This document shows positions 16,957 to 26,325 of a DNA stretch of 64,000 bases, piece after piece; position 1 is the first letter of the stretch; every line of letters begins with the position of its first letter. The notes beneath the pieces were generated by a model. That model was not told where the DNA came from. It did no database searches and saw only the letters and a list, made by a program, of their open reading frames with translations. The position numbers and the translations under genes are program-made. Source of the stretch: an uncultured Methylophilaceae bacterium (lineage in GTDB: Bacteria; Pseudomonadota; Gammaproteobacteria; Burkholderiales; Methylophilaceae); NCBI GenBank assembly GCA_905618945.1, contig CAJQTF010000005.1, positions 1 through 64,000 on the forward strand. The letters are read 5' to 3'.

Positions 16957-18162
16957 TTGTCTAATATAACACTATCAAATTGTGTCAACCGAATAAAGGA
17001 ATCTCCCACTCTTGCAATAACTGCCAAAGCTGCTAAATTAAAATCTGAAGGTAAGGATATTATTGCTCTTGCTGCAGGAGAGCCAGATTTTGACACACCA
17101 GATTTTATAAAAGAAGCGGCCATACAAGCAATTAAAGATGGATTGACAAAATACACACCCGTCACTGGTCTTCCGTCCCTAAAAAAAGCTGTCGTTAAAA
17201 AATTTAAACGTGATAATAATCTAGATTACGAAATGAATGAGGTGATTGTTGGCGCAGGAGGTAAGCAATGTATTTTTAATCTTTTTCTAGCATTACTAAA
17301 CCCTGGTGATGAAGTCATTGTTCCGGCCCCTTACTGGGTTTCATATACTGATATTGTAGAACTTACTGGAGCCTCTCCAATATTAATTAATTGTGGAATT
17401 GACCAATCATTTAAAATGACCCCGGAACAGCTAGAAAAAACAATCACTAATAAAACTAAAATTATTGTACTTAATTCCCCTTCAAACCCAACAGGCTCTG
17501 TTTATTCTAAAAGCGAACTTAAAAAGCTGGCTAATATAGTATTAAAATATCCAGATATATACATAGTAACTGATGATATTTATGAGCATATAAGGCTCGA
17601 TGAAGAATCTTTCAATAATATTGTTATGGTGGAACCGAAATTAAAAAATCGTTGTATTATTATAAATGGAGTGTCGAAGGCATATTCAATGACAGGCTGG
17701 AGAATTGGCTTTGCCGCTGGTCCTGAAAAAATTATTGCAGCTATGGGTATTTTACAATCACAATCGACATCTAATCCAACTTCAATTTCTCAAGCTGCTG
17801 CGGAGTCTGCATTATTAGGGGATCAGTCTTGTATCAGACCTATGCTAGATGCGTTTAAAGAAAGACATACTTTTGTAGTGAATGCATTTAATAATATTGA
17901 AGGGATTGAGTGTATAAAGGCACAAGGTGCTTTTTACTCGTTTCCTTGTGCTAAAAATGCAATTGAAGCCCTTTATAAAAAAGGTAAAATAAAAAATAAT
18001 GATGATCTAGCTTTTAGTGAATATTTACTTGATACAAAAGGGGTCGCTGTTGTACCTGGTTCAGCATTTGGAGCAGAAGGTTATTTTAGAATATCTTTTG
18101 CTACATCAATGAATAATTTAAAAGAAGCATTATTAAGAATTAAAGAAGCGATAGAAGGCTAG
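16957..18162 (+). CDS. aspC: Aspartate/aromatic aminotransferase, class I (AspC-type)
   Basis: A 401-aa PLP aminotransferase of the subgroup found in Thermus and many bacteria. Motifs are LAAGEPDFDTPDF, NSPSNPTGSVYS and the PLP lysine in SKAYSMTGWRIGFAAGP, with a C-terminal Arg in YFRISFA for the carboxylate. The start is a TTG at 16957 preceded by GGA at 8 nt. The nearby ATG at 16938 is out of frame and closes at once. It most likely makes aspartate from oxaloacetate; prephenate amination in related enzymes is an alternative. Confidence 0.88.
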   Translation: MSNITLSNCVNRIKESPTLAITAKAAKLKSEGKDIIALAAGEPDFDTPDFIKEAAIQAIKDGLTKYTPVTGLPSLKKAVVKKFKRDNNLDYEMNEVIVGAGGKQCIFNLFLALLNPGDEVIVPAPYWVSYTDIVELTGASPILINCGIDQSFKMTPEQLEKTITNKTKIIVLNSPSNPTGSVYSKSELKKLANIVLKYPDIYIVTDDIYEHIRLDEESFNNIVMVEPKLKNRCIIINGVSKAYSMTGWRIGFAAGPEKIIAAMGILQSQSTSNPTSISQAAAESALLGDQSCIRPMLDAFKERHTFVVNAFNNIEGIECIKAQGAFYSFPCAKNAIEALYKKGKIKNNDDLAFSEYLLDTKGVAVVPGSAFGAEGYFRISFATSMNNLKEALLRIKEAIEG

Positions 18163-18207
18163 AATCAAAATACATTCTTGTGCTAAAATGCTCGCTTTCA
18201 AAGATAT

Positions 18208-18283
18208 TCCCCAATAGCTCAGTTGGTAGAGCAATGGACTGTTAATCCATGTGTCCCTGGTTCGAGCCCAGGTTGGGGAGCCA
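18208..18283 (+). tRNA. tRNA-Asn(GUU)
   Basis: A complete 76-nt tRNA with encoded CCA. It has acceptor TCCCCAA/TTGGGGA, anticodon loop CTGTTAA (anticodon GUU) and a TTCGAGCC T-loop. It stands alone and is followed by a hairpin terminator. Confidence 0.97.
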
Positions 18284-18291
18284 AATTTATT

Positions 18292-18320
18292 AAAAAGCTC
18301 AATCACTTTGAGCTTTTTTT
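18292..18320 (+). terminator. Intrinsic terminator after tRNA-Asn
   Basis: AAAGCTCAA and TTGAGCTTT form a 9-bp stem with a 5-nt loop, followed by a run of T residues. It begins 9 nt after the tRNA end, a usual position for a tRNA terminator. Confidence 0.85.
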
Positions 18321-18400
18321 ATGTATTAATGATTAAATCTTTGCCCTGGCTTCATAGCAAAAAACTTTTCAACGTGTTGGACTAATGACATAAGGTAAGA

Positions 18401-19993
18401 TTAATTATCTTCTTTAACAAAACTCTTTAATCTATATATATTCCCTGCAACAGACGCTGAAATATCATAAGCCTCGGTTTCAGGTTTATACTCAACAATT
18501 GCAACTAGTTCATACAGGCCAGTTCGCTGAACCGCTCTCGTCAACATTTTAATTCCCGGAATTGATTGTTTTGTTGGCATTATTATTGTTGGTTGGTGTT
18601 CTTTTAAATGGTTAACTAATTGATTTTCATTAAAATCAAGTGTTATTGCATAAAATGAACGTAAATCATTAAATCGGTAAGTTGGAGGAATTAAGCCAGT
18701 AAGGGGAAATAAACCACTGGAATAACCTCCACCCATTGCTAAAGTAGAATCTTTATTTGATAATTTACGAATTGCTTGAGCTGCTATTAAGTAATTAGAT
18801 GCGTCAATAGTTTCAGAATTTCTCCAAGTATCGGTCCATAATTGATTGTATGCATTTTTTAATGTCCTCTCATCATTATAGTTGTTGTAAATTATATTCA
18901 GTTTAGGGTACGCGCCTAAAAAACATAGTAAATAAATTAATGTTATAGAGTATTTTTGTGTTGTTTTAGATTCATTAGAGCTTAAATATTTCCATGTTAG
19001 GGCAATAAAGCCTACGAAACCTGGAATACATTGGGCAAAGTGATATGCCAATGTATATTTAGTCCATGCTTCTATCATTGGTACAAATGCTATTGCTAGC
19101 CAAAATGCGAAACGTCCTAAATTAATCTTATTATCTAAGAGAAAATTTTTAGCGATATAAAGGACTGAAAAGAAAACCAAGATTAGTCCATACCAAAATT
19201 CTGATGCCATGAATAATCCACTTCTAGCAAACTTGCCTGGGTCTAATGCTGCAAAAGACGTTAGTATCTTACCCAGGAAGGTATAACCATCAATAAATCC
19301 AACAAGATCCCAACCTCGCAACATTAAGCTAGCTCCAACAATAGAAAAACCTAATAAAGATGCCCCAACAGCATATTTTAGAAGTGCTTTCCATCCATAA
19401 CCAATAAGAATTGACAGGCCCCCAATTATAAAAAAAGGCAGTAGCGGCTCTCTTAATAAAACACCGAATGCTGCTAATGCTCCAATAAAATAAAATGCAT
19501 AATGGCTATCTTTGTTTATGTTTTGCGAAATAAGTAACGCAGCGAAGAATGGAACATAAGAAGCCCAAATCGCATTTGCAAAACCATACCGAATATTCAC
19601 ATAGCTGTTCATGATTAAAAATGCTGGGATTAAAATAATAAAAGCAAATGTGAGGCTAGCACTTTCTTTTACAATGACTTTGAAAAAAATAATGGACGCT
19701 ATCACTGCTAAACATAAATCAACCCATCTTAAAGCCATCCATTGATTAATTTCTAACGCATAAACCCAAGAAGTAATTAATGAATAAAGTGAAAGAGGTA
19801 CTTCGCTGGGAATATTGGGTAACATTTTATAAAAGTATTGGGCTAAAAATGTGTAAGAGCCGCCATCCATTTCTGGTCCCCAGGGAATTAAATGCACCCT
19901 CATCCATCCTGTTGTAAATATTGCAACCAGAGTTGCAATAAAAACATGCAGAAATTTCACATTAAAGTTATTATTTTTGTCGATTAATCTCAT
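18401..19993 (-). CDS. Polytopic membrane protein, glycosyltransferase-C-like
   Basis: From the ATG at 19993 the protein is 530 aa; longer starts run further into rlmB. It has about ten predicted membrane helices in the first 390 residues and a soluble C-terminal domain of about 140 residues. An acidic first loop (GPEMDGGSYTFLAQYFYK) after the first helix matches the catalytic loop position of GT-C (ArnT/PMT-like) enzymes, which use lipid-linked sugars. That fold assignment is an inference from topology. It overlaps rlmB by 23 nt and has no strong ribosome site, suggesting coupling. Confidence 0.6.
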   Translation of the reverse strand: MRLIDKNNNFNVKFLHVFIATLVAIFTTGWMRVHLIPWGPEMDGGSYTFLAQYFYKMLPNIPSEVPLSLYSLITSWVYALEINQWMALRWVDLCLAVIASIIFFKVIVKESASLTFAFIILIPAFLIMNSYVNIRYGFANAIWASYVPFFAALLISQNINKDSHYAFYFIGALAAFGVLLREPLLPFFIIGGLSILIGYGWKALLKYAVGASLLGFSIVGASLMLRGWDLVGFIDGYTFLGKILTSFAALDPGKFARSGLFMASEFWYGLILVFFSVLYIAKNFLLDNKINLGRFAFWLAIAFVPMIEAWTKYTLAYHFAQCIPGFVGFIALTWKYLSSNESKTTQKYSITLIYLLCFLGAYPKLNIIYNNYNDERTLKNAYNQLWTDTWRNSETIDASNYLIAAQAIRKLSNKDSTLAMGGGYSSGLFPLTGLIPPTYRFNDLRSFYAITLDFNENQLVNHLKEHQPTIIMPTKQSIPGIKMLTRAVQRTGLYELVAIVEYKPETEAYDISASVAGNIYRLKSFVKEDN

Positions 19994-20708
19994 ATAAACA
20001 TATACCAGAGGCAACGCTGACATTAAGGCTCTCAACTTGGCCCAACATTGGTATTGAGAAAATATCATCGCATAATTCTTTAGTAAGGCGCCTCATCCCC
20101 TTACCTTCAGAGCCCATAATAAGTGCTACTGAACCATTAAAGCTAATCTGATTTATTGTTTTAGGTGCTTCGTCATCTGTACCATAAATAAATACACCTT
20201 TCTCTTTTAAGTATCTTATTGTTCTGGCAAGGTTTGTTACAACCACAAAGGGAACTGAATCAGCACCTCCAGAAGCAACTTTTCTCACAGTAGAATTTAA
20301 CCCAACAGCATTGTCTTTTGGGCAAACTATCGCGTCAACACCCATTGCATCTGCAACCCTAAAACATGCCCCTAGATTTTGAGGATCTTCAATTCCATCC
20401 AATATTAAGAACAAAAAAGGTTCTAATTTTTCACTTTCTACAATGTCTTCAATTGTTACATGCTTATTTTTTACTTCACGAATTATTGCTACAACACCTT
20501 GATGTTTTTGATTTGAAATAAAACCATCTAGCCTGTCCTTGCTAGATAAATGATATTTAATTTGATGTGTTTCAATTAACTTCATCAAGTCACCAACTCG
20601 ACCATCAGTTCTAAATTCATCAATAAAAATCTCTTTTATAGATAAGGGGTCCATTCTTATATGGCTAGTAATAGAATGAAAGCCGTAGATTATTTGCTCA
20701 CTACTCAT
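19971..20708 (-). CDS. rlmB: 23S rRNA (guanosine-2'-O-)-methyltransferase RlmB
   Basis: A 245-aa SpoU/TrmH methyltransferase that modifies G2251 in E. coli 23S rRNA. An N-terminal L30e-like domain is followed by the knotted SAM-binding domain: DGIEDPQNLGACFRVADAMG, VALIMGSEGKGMRRL and SLNVSVASGICLYE. It overlaps rnr by 4 nt (ATGA), the usual rnr-rlmB arrangement. Confidence 0.92.
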   Translation of the reverse strand: MSSEQIIYGFHSITSHIRMDPLSIKEIFIDEFRTDGRVGDLMKLIETHQIKYHLSSKDRLDGFISNQKHQGVVAIIREVKNKHVTIEDIVESEKLEPFLFLILDGIEDPQNLGACFRVADAMGVDAIVCPKDNAVGLNSTVRKVASGGADSVPFVVVTNLARTIRYLKEKGVFIYGTDDEAPKTINQISFNGSVALIMGSEGKGMRRLTKELCDDIFSIPMLGQVESLNVSVASGICLYEINRQK

Positions 20709-22942
20709 CGTCTTTTAGCTTTCTTTATATGAGTTAATTTTTTCTTTTTAGATTTTATTATCTTAGATTTTACTTCTACACCCTCTAAAGCAAAATCAAT
20801 TTTAATTGTTTCTAGATCAACCCTTACTACCTTAACTTTTAACCTATCCCCTAATCGATAAGATAAATTGGTTCTCTCACCAATTATTGCATGCTTACTT
20901 TTATCATAAGTAAAATAATCATTTCCAAGCTCAGTAACGTGAAGCAAGCCTTCAATATAAACTTCATCCAATTCAATAAAGAGACCAAAACCAGTAACGC
21001 CTGCAACTGTTCCCTCAAAAATTTGACCAACTTTGTCTTGCATAAAGTAACACTTGAGCCATGACTCAACATCACGCGTCGCCTCATCTGCAGTTCTTTC
21101 AGTTCCAGAACAATGTTCTGCAATCTTTGTTATATCTTTTAATTTAAATGGCTTGTTTAGCAATTTAGTTTTGATTGCTCTATGAACAATAAGGTCAGGG
21201 TATCGTCTTATTGGAGAAGTAAAATGTGTATAAGCATCATAAGCTAGTCCAAAATGTCCCAAATTCTTGTTGCTGTAAACAGCTTGCTGCATTGATCTTA
21301 ATAAAACCGTTTGTAAGAGATGTGCTTCTGGTCGCTTTGATACCTGCTCAACTAGATTTCTATAATCTTTAGGGGTCGGCTTATTACCTCCTTGTAGTGA
21401 GAAACCAAATTCAGCTAGAAAATTTCTTAAATTCTCGAGCTTCTCTTCTGAAGGACATTCGTGATTTCGGAAAAGTCCGTCAATATTATCATCAATTAAA
21501 AATTTAGCTGCGCACACGTTAGCAGCCAGCATACATTCTTCGATTATTCGATGTGCTTCATTCCTAAAGATTGGTTTAATAAAATCAATTTTTCCTTGAT
21601 CGTTAAATACAATGGTTGTCTCTGTGGAATCAAACTCTAAAGCACCTCTTTTTTCTCTTTCACTAAGCATTATTAGGTAAAGCTTCTTTAAATTTTCGAG
21701 ATCAGGAACAATGGTACTAAATTCATTTTTTAGAATCTTGTCATCATGGTTTAAAATTTTATCAACTATTGTATAAGTTAGTCTTGCCTTAGAATTCATT
21801 ACTGAAGGATAAAACTCATAGGATAATACTCTTCCTTTTTCACTTATTACCATATCGCAAACCATACAAAGTCGATCTACATTTGGTTTTAAAGAACATA
21901 GTCCATTTGAAAGTGCTTCTGGTAACATTGGAATTACTCTTCTAGGAAAATAAACAGAATTACCTCTTTCAGCCGCTGAAAGGTCTAATTCGCTTGATGA
22001 TTTTACATAAGAACTAACATCAGCTATTGCTACTACTAACCGCCAATTTTCCCCATTATGCTCAGCAAAGACTGCATCATCAAAATCTTTAGCTGTCTCG
22101 CCGTCAATAGTTACCAATGCTAAATCTCTAAGATCTTTCCTGCCCTCAAAGTCAGATGGCTTTACCTCAGGAGAGAATTTATTAGCTTCATCAACAACGC
22201 TTTTATTAAACTCATATGGTAGGCTATGCTTTCTTAAAGCAATTTCAATCTCAATTCCACTATCTTTATAGTCTCCAAGAATGCTAATTACCTTTCCCAT
22301 TGGTTTAGATTTAAAACTAGGCTGAGTGGTTATTTCTACCTCGACAATTTGACCAACTTTTGCTTTCATATCAGACTCATAGGGTATTAAGATATCCTGA
22401 CAGATCCGTTTGTCCTCAGCAGCTACAATAGTTACGCCTTGGGACTGAACAACCCTACCGACTAATACCTCATTAACCCTCTCTAATACCTCAACAATTT
22501 TCCCCTCCATCTTTCCTTTTCGATCGAGGCCAGTAACTTGGACCATCACCCGATCATTGTTGAATACTTGACTCATCTCTCTAGGCGTTAAAAAGATATC
22601 ATTCTGTGTTTTATCTTCTGGTATAAGAAATCCAAATCCATCAGGGTGGCCTGAAACTCTTCCAGCAATTAAGTTAAGCTTGTCCGAAATACAAATAACA
22701 TTTTTTCGGTTAATTAAAATTTGTCCTTGCCGAGCCATTGCTCTCAAACGCTTTTCAATAATAGCTATTTCATCATCTTTGATTTCTAAAATTTCAAGTA
22801 ACTCTTTTTTATTAATTGGAATGCCATGTTCCGACATAACTTGAAGAATCAATTCCCGACTAGGAATTGGATTATCATACAAATTTATCTCTCGTTCAGA
22901 CTCGGGATCGTTATCCCTTATTTTAATTTTCTTTTTTGACAT
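20705..22942 (-). CDS. rnr: Ribonuclease R
   Basis: A 745-aa 3'-5' exoribonuclease of the RNB family. Domains in order are an N-terminal winged helix (about 20-90), two cold-shock domains, the RNB catalytic domain with DGETAKDFDDAVFAE (metal-binding Asp residues) and the tyrosine/His-rich YTHFTSPIRRYPDL motif, a C-terminal S1 domain (VGQIFEGTVAGVTGFGLFIE) and a Lys-rich tail. It degrades structured RNA and defective transcripts. Confidence 0.95.
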   Translation of the reverse strand: MSKKKIKIRDNDPESEREINLYDNPIPSRELILQVMSEHGIPINKKELLEILEIKDDEIAIIEKRLRAMARQGQILINRKNVICISDKLNLIAGRVSGHPDGFGFLIPEDKTQNDIFLTPREMSQVFNNDRVMVQVTGLDRKGKMEGKIVEVLERVNEVLVGRVVQSQGVTIVAAEDKRICQDILIPYESDMKAKVGQIVEVEITTQPSFKSKPMGKVISILGDYKDSGIEIEIALRKHSLPYEFNKSVVDEANKFSPEVKPSDFEGRKDLRDLALVTIDGETAKDFDDAVFAEHNGENWRLVVAIADVSSYVKSSSELDLSAAERGNSVYFPRRVIPMLPEALSNGLCSLKPNVDRLCMVCDMVISEKGRVLSYEFYPSVMNSKARLTYTIVDKILNHDDKILKNEFSTIVPDLENLKKLYLIMLSEREKRGALEFDSTETTIVFNDQGKIDFIKPIFRNEAHRIIEECMLAANVCAAKFLIDDNIDGLFRNHECPSEEKLENLRNFLAEFGFSLQGGNKPTPKDYRNLVEQVSKRPEAHLLQTVLLRSMQQAVYSNKNLGHFGLAYDAYTHFTSPIRRYPDLIVHRAIKTKLLNKPFKLKDITKIAEHCSGTERTADEATRDVESWLKCYFMQDKVGQIFEGTVAGVTGFGLFIELDEVYIEGLLHVTELGNDYFTYDKSKHAIIGERTNLSYRLGDRLKVKVVRVDLETIKIDFALEGVEVKSKIIKSKKKKLTHIKKAKRR

Positions 22943-22960
22943 TAGGATTCTAAATTATAT

Positions 22961-23494
22961 TTATTTGTGTGCATAAAGATGAGGGATATTACGCCCTATT
23001 CCATTAAAGTCCAACCCAAAACCATAAACATATGCATCAGGAACCTCAAGCCCAAAGAAATCTGCCTTAATTGGTTTTATCTTATCTATTTTTTTATCGA
23101 ATAGAACAGCAATTACAACCTGTTTAGCCCCCATTTCAATAAGATTTTTCTTTATATCAGTTAAAGTTAAGCCCTCATCTAAAATATCATCTATAACCAA
23201 GACTACCTTGTCTTTTATTAAATCTATTTTTGGCTTATATATCCAATTGATAGTTGGTTGTCCTTTGTTATCAGAGTAACGTGAAGCATGTATATAATCC
23301 AATACGCAATGAAAATTTAATTTTGGAATTAGTTGTCCAGAAAAAATAAGGGCACCATTCATAACAGGGAGGATTGTAACTTCCTCCCCTCTTAAAGTTG
23401 AGTTACAATTATCAGCAATATTTGAGATTGCATCACCAATTTGTTTATTGGAATATATAAGGGAAGATTCAGATATTAACTCTTTAGTTTTCAT
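22961..23494 (-). CDS. hpt: Hypoxanthine-guanine phosphoribosyltransferase
   Basis: A 177-aa type I phosphoribosyltransferase for purine salvage. The PRPP-binding motif is VVLVIDDILDEGLTLTDI and the flexible-loop region includes LDYIHASRYSDN. The purine-contact end is DAYVYGFGLDFNG. It overlaps galU by 4 nt. Confidence 0.87.
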   Translation of the reverse strand: MKTKELISESSLIYSNKQIGDAISNIADNCNSTLRGEEVTILPVMNGALIFSGQLIPKLNFHCVLDYIHASRYSDNKGQPTINWIYKPKIDLIKDKVVLVIDDILDEGLTLTDIKKNLIEMGAKQVVIAVLFDKKIDKIKPIKADFFGLEVPDAYVYGFGLDFNGIGRNIPHLYAHK

Positions 23495-24360
23495 ATCTTT
23501 AAACGATTCTTTAAGTAATCTTCTAAATCATCACCAAAAATTTTATTTTTTAAGGCATATTCAATATTGGCTTTAATAAAGCCTAATTTATCTCCGCAAT
23601 CATATCTTGTTCCTTCAAATTCATAAGCATAAACAGGATGAGCTATTAGCATTGATTTAATACCATCGGTTAATTGAATTTCATTACCTGTTCCAAATGA
23701 AATATTTTCTAAGAATTTTAATATTTTATTACAAAAAATATATCGCCCTACTACACCTAAATTAGATGGGGCATTTTCAGGGAGCGGTTTTTCAATAATA
23801 TCAGTTAATTTCATCATGTTTTGACTGCCTTCATCTATTGAAACCATTCCATATTGAATAGAGCTAGCTTTATCAACTTTTTGAACTGAAATAATCGACG
23901 AGTTAGTATCATTATATAAATCTACCATTTGCTTTAGAGCGCCTATTTTAGTGTCAATTAAATCATCAGCCAAAATGACAGCAAAAGGTTCATCATTAAT
24001 CAATTGTTTTGCTTGTAAAATTGCATGTCCCAGACCCAAAGGCTCTTCTTGAAAAACATATTTGCAAGAAACCCCATTGGGGATTATTTTATTCATTTTG
24101 CTTAATAATTCTTTTTTTTCTTTTGTTAAATTCGATAACTCAGTATTCAGTTTACTTTCAAAATGATCCCTAATAGATGTTTTAGATTTAGCAGTAACGA
24201 AAATAAGCTCTGTAAATCCAGCATCTAAAGCCTCCTCAACTGCATACTGGATTAATGGCTTATCAACAATAGGCAACATTTCTTTCGGAGTTGCTTTCGT
24301 GGCTGGAAAAAACCTAGAACCAAGTCCTGCAACTGGAAAAACAACTTTATTTAGCTTCAT
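23491..24360 (-). CDS. galU: UTP-glucose-1-phosphate uridylyltransferase
   Basis: A 289-aa nucleotidyltransferase making UDP-glucose. It has the signature VFPVAGLGSRFFPATKATPKE, followed by VDKPLIQYAVEEA and AVILADDLID (metal-binding Asp). The product feeds cell-surface sugars. It stands upstream of hpt with an ATGA overlap. Confidence 0.95.
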   Translation of the reverse strand: MKLNKVVFPVAGLGSRFFPATKATPKEMLPIVDKPLIQYAVEEALDAGFTELIFVTAKSKTSIRDHFESKLNTELSNLTKEKKELLSKMNKIIPNGVSCKYVFQEEPLGLGHAILQAKQLINDEPFAVILADDLIDTKIGALKQMVDLYNDTNSSIISVQKVDKASSIQYGMVSIDEGSQNMMKLTDIIEKPLPENAPSNLGVVGRYIFCNKILKFLENISFGTGNEIQLTDGIKSMLIAHPVYAYEFEGTRYDCGDKLGFIKANIEYALKNKIFGDDLEDYLKNRLKI

Positions 24361-24414
24361 TTTTTTTAGCCTTATAAATATTTAATATAAATAAATTACT
24401 TAAGAAATTTTTAA

Positions 24415-24882
24415 TCATTCTTTTATGTTCCAACTTGCTATTTTTTGATGGTCTTCCAATCTATTTTCCACCCATAATTCGTCTTGATCAGAAATTTCTT
24501 TTTTCCAAAAAGGTGCATCTGTTTTTAAAAAATCAATAATGAACTCACAGGCTTCAAATGCATTTTTCCTATGCTGACTCGCAACAACAACTGCAACTAT
24601 AGGATCACTTGGAAGTAATTTACCTACTCTATGGATGATGAAAACATCCTCAAGGCTCCATCTAGACTTAGCATTTAATTCAATTTTAATTAATTTTTTT
24701 TCAGTCATACCTGGGTAATGTTCTAAATTCATGTGTTTTAATTTTTTTGTATTTTTATCTTTATTGAAGTCCCTGACATAACCAATAAAAGAAACAATAG
24801 CCCCTATACTTGGTTTATTTTTCCTTAAATTAGAAATTATTTTTTCGATATTAAACAGGTCTTTTTGAATACAGATTGTCAT
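24415..24882 (-). CDS. moaE: Molybdopterin synthase large subunit MoaE
   Basis: A 155-aa subunit that, with MoaD, inserts sulfur into precursor Z during molybdenum-cofactor synthesis. Recognisable stretches are GAIVSFIGYVRD, HRVGKLLPSDPIVAVVVAS and HRKNAFEACEFIIDFLKT, with the catalytic Lys region APFWKKE. Its ATG immediately follows the moaD stop. Other moa genes are not in the window. Confidence 0.93.
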   Translation of the reverse strand: MTICIQKDLFNIEKIISNLRKNKPSIGAIVSFIGYVRDFNKDKNTKKLKHMNLEHYPGMTEKKLIKIELNAKSRWSLEDVFIIHRVGKLLPSDPIVAVVVASQHRKNAFEACEFIIDFLKTDAPFWKKEISDQDELWVENRLEDHQKIASWNIKE

Positions 24883-25143
24883 TTAACCGCCTGTAATTGG
24901 TGGGAAAAATGCTAACTCATCACCATCCTTCAAAGAATCGCCCCAGTTAGAAATCTCTTGGTTAATTGCAACTCTGATTGAGTCTTTTGAATTTAAAAGT
25001 TCAACCCAAGAGCCTTGCTCTTTTTCGCTTAAAAACTTTAATAATTTTTCCGGGGAAGTTTTAGATTCTTTAATCTCAATACATTTTTCATGTATCCCAA
25101 ACATCTCACGAATTCCAGCAAAAAAGAGAATATTAATTTTCAT
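24883..25143 (-). CDS. moaD: Molybdopterin synthase sulfur carrier MoaD
   Basis: An 86-aa ubiquitin-like protein ending in the diagnostic double glycine (FFPPITGG). MoeB activates this end as a thiocarboxylate. It is adjacent to moaE and overlaps rmuC by 11 nt. Confidence 0.92.
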   Translation of the reverse strand: MKINILFFAGIREMFGIHEKCIEIKESKTSPEKLLKFLSEKEQGSWVELLNSKDSIRVAINQEISNWGDSLKDGDELAFFPPITGG

Positions 25144-26323
25144 CTTCCTGCTTCTTATTATTTAAATCATCCTCTTCAAATTCCAATAACTCATTTGGAT
25201 CTTCTTTTAACTCTACTCTCTCAATCTGAGAAAATCTTTTTGAAATTTTTTGGCTAGAGACATGAACATCCTGAGCATTTTCATGAGCCAAACGGATATT
25301 ATCGGCTAATTTTTTCATTCTAGTATCAAATCGATCGAAATCTTTTCCTAGCTTTCCAAGCTCAGACTTTATGACATGAACTTGCTTTCTAGTTTCTACA
25401 TCTTTTAGAACTGCTCTAGCTGTATTTAGCACAGCCATTAAAGTAGTTGGGGAAACTAACCATACTTTTTTAGACATTGAGTCTTGAATTAACTCTGGGT
25501 GATATGCATGAATCTCAGCAAAAACAGCTTCTGCTGGAATAAACATTACAGCTCCATCAGAAGTCTCTCCTGGAATTATATATTTTGTAGCTATGTCATT
25601 AATATGTTTACGGACATCTAATTTAAATTGTTTTTGCGCTTTTGCCTTGTCTGATTCTGATGCCGATACATCAAACATTCTTTGATAATTTTCCATCGGA
25701 AATTTTGAATCAACTGCTACAGTACCTGTTGGTTCAGGTAAGAATAATACGCAGTCTGCTTTTAGTCCATTTTTAAATGTATATTGGAACTCAAATGAGT
25801 CTGGGGGTAGAATATTCTTAATAAGGCCTTCTAATTGAAGCTCCCCAAAGGCCCCCCTTGATTTTTTATCGCCTAACAATTCTTGCAAGCTCACCATGTT
25901 AGTTGTAAGACCATCTATTTTCTTTTGTGCCTCATCGATTGTGGCCAATCTTTCCATTACACTTACAAAGGTGGCGTTAGTTTTCTTAAATCCCTCTTCA
26001 AGTCTTTCGTGTACCTTACCAGTTATCTCTTGAAGTCTTGTATCAACCGTTTTGGTCAGACTTTCAACACTCGCCATTAATTGTAAGGAAGTATTTTTAA
26101 GGGACGACTGAACGGTTTCTTGTTGTGTTTTTCCTTGGTCAGATAATGTTTTATGAAGTCTGTCCGAAAGCTTGTTTAGGGCATCATTTATATCAACAAG
26201 CATTTCACGATGCTTTCCTTCTAATACTTTTGAAACATCTTCATCTTTCTTGACTTGAGAAATCTTCCATAAAATAATTGAACAAATAGCCACAATTACT
26301 AATAGAAGACTCTCAATAATCAT
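25133..26323 (-). CDS. rmuC: DNA recombination protein RmuC
   Basis: A 396-aa protein with one N-terminal membrane anchor (IIESLLLVIVAICSIIL), a long coiled-coil region (about 30-165) and the RmuC nuclease-like core: DCVLFLPEPTGTVAVDSKFP, VMFIPAEAVFAEIHAY and VSPTTLMAVLNTA. In E. coli it limits inversions at short repeats. The C-terminus is acidic. Its position between metY and moaD seems incidental. Confidence 0.93.
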   Translation of the reverse strand: MIIESLLLVIVAICSIILWKISQVKKDEDVSKVLEGKHREMLVDINDALNKLSDRLHKTLSDQGKTQQETVQSSLKNTSLQLMASVESLTKTVDTRLQEITGKVHERLEEGFKKTNATFVSVMERLATIDEAQKKIDGLTTNMVSLQELLGDKKSRGAFGELQLEGLIKNILPPDSFEFQYTFKNGLKADCVLFLPEPTGTVAVDSKFPMENYQRMFDVSASESDKAKAQKQFKLDVRKHINDIATKYIIPGETSDGAVMFIPAEAVFAEIHAYHPELIQDSMSKKVWLVSPTTLMAVLNTARAVLKDVETRKQVHVIKSELGKLGKDFDRFDTRMKKLADNIRLAHENAQDVHVSSQKISKRFSQIERVELKEDPNELLEFEEDDLNNKKQEDEN

Positions 26324-26325
26324 TT

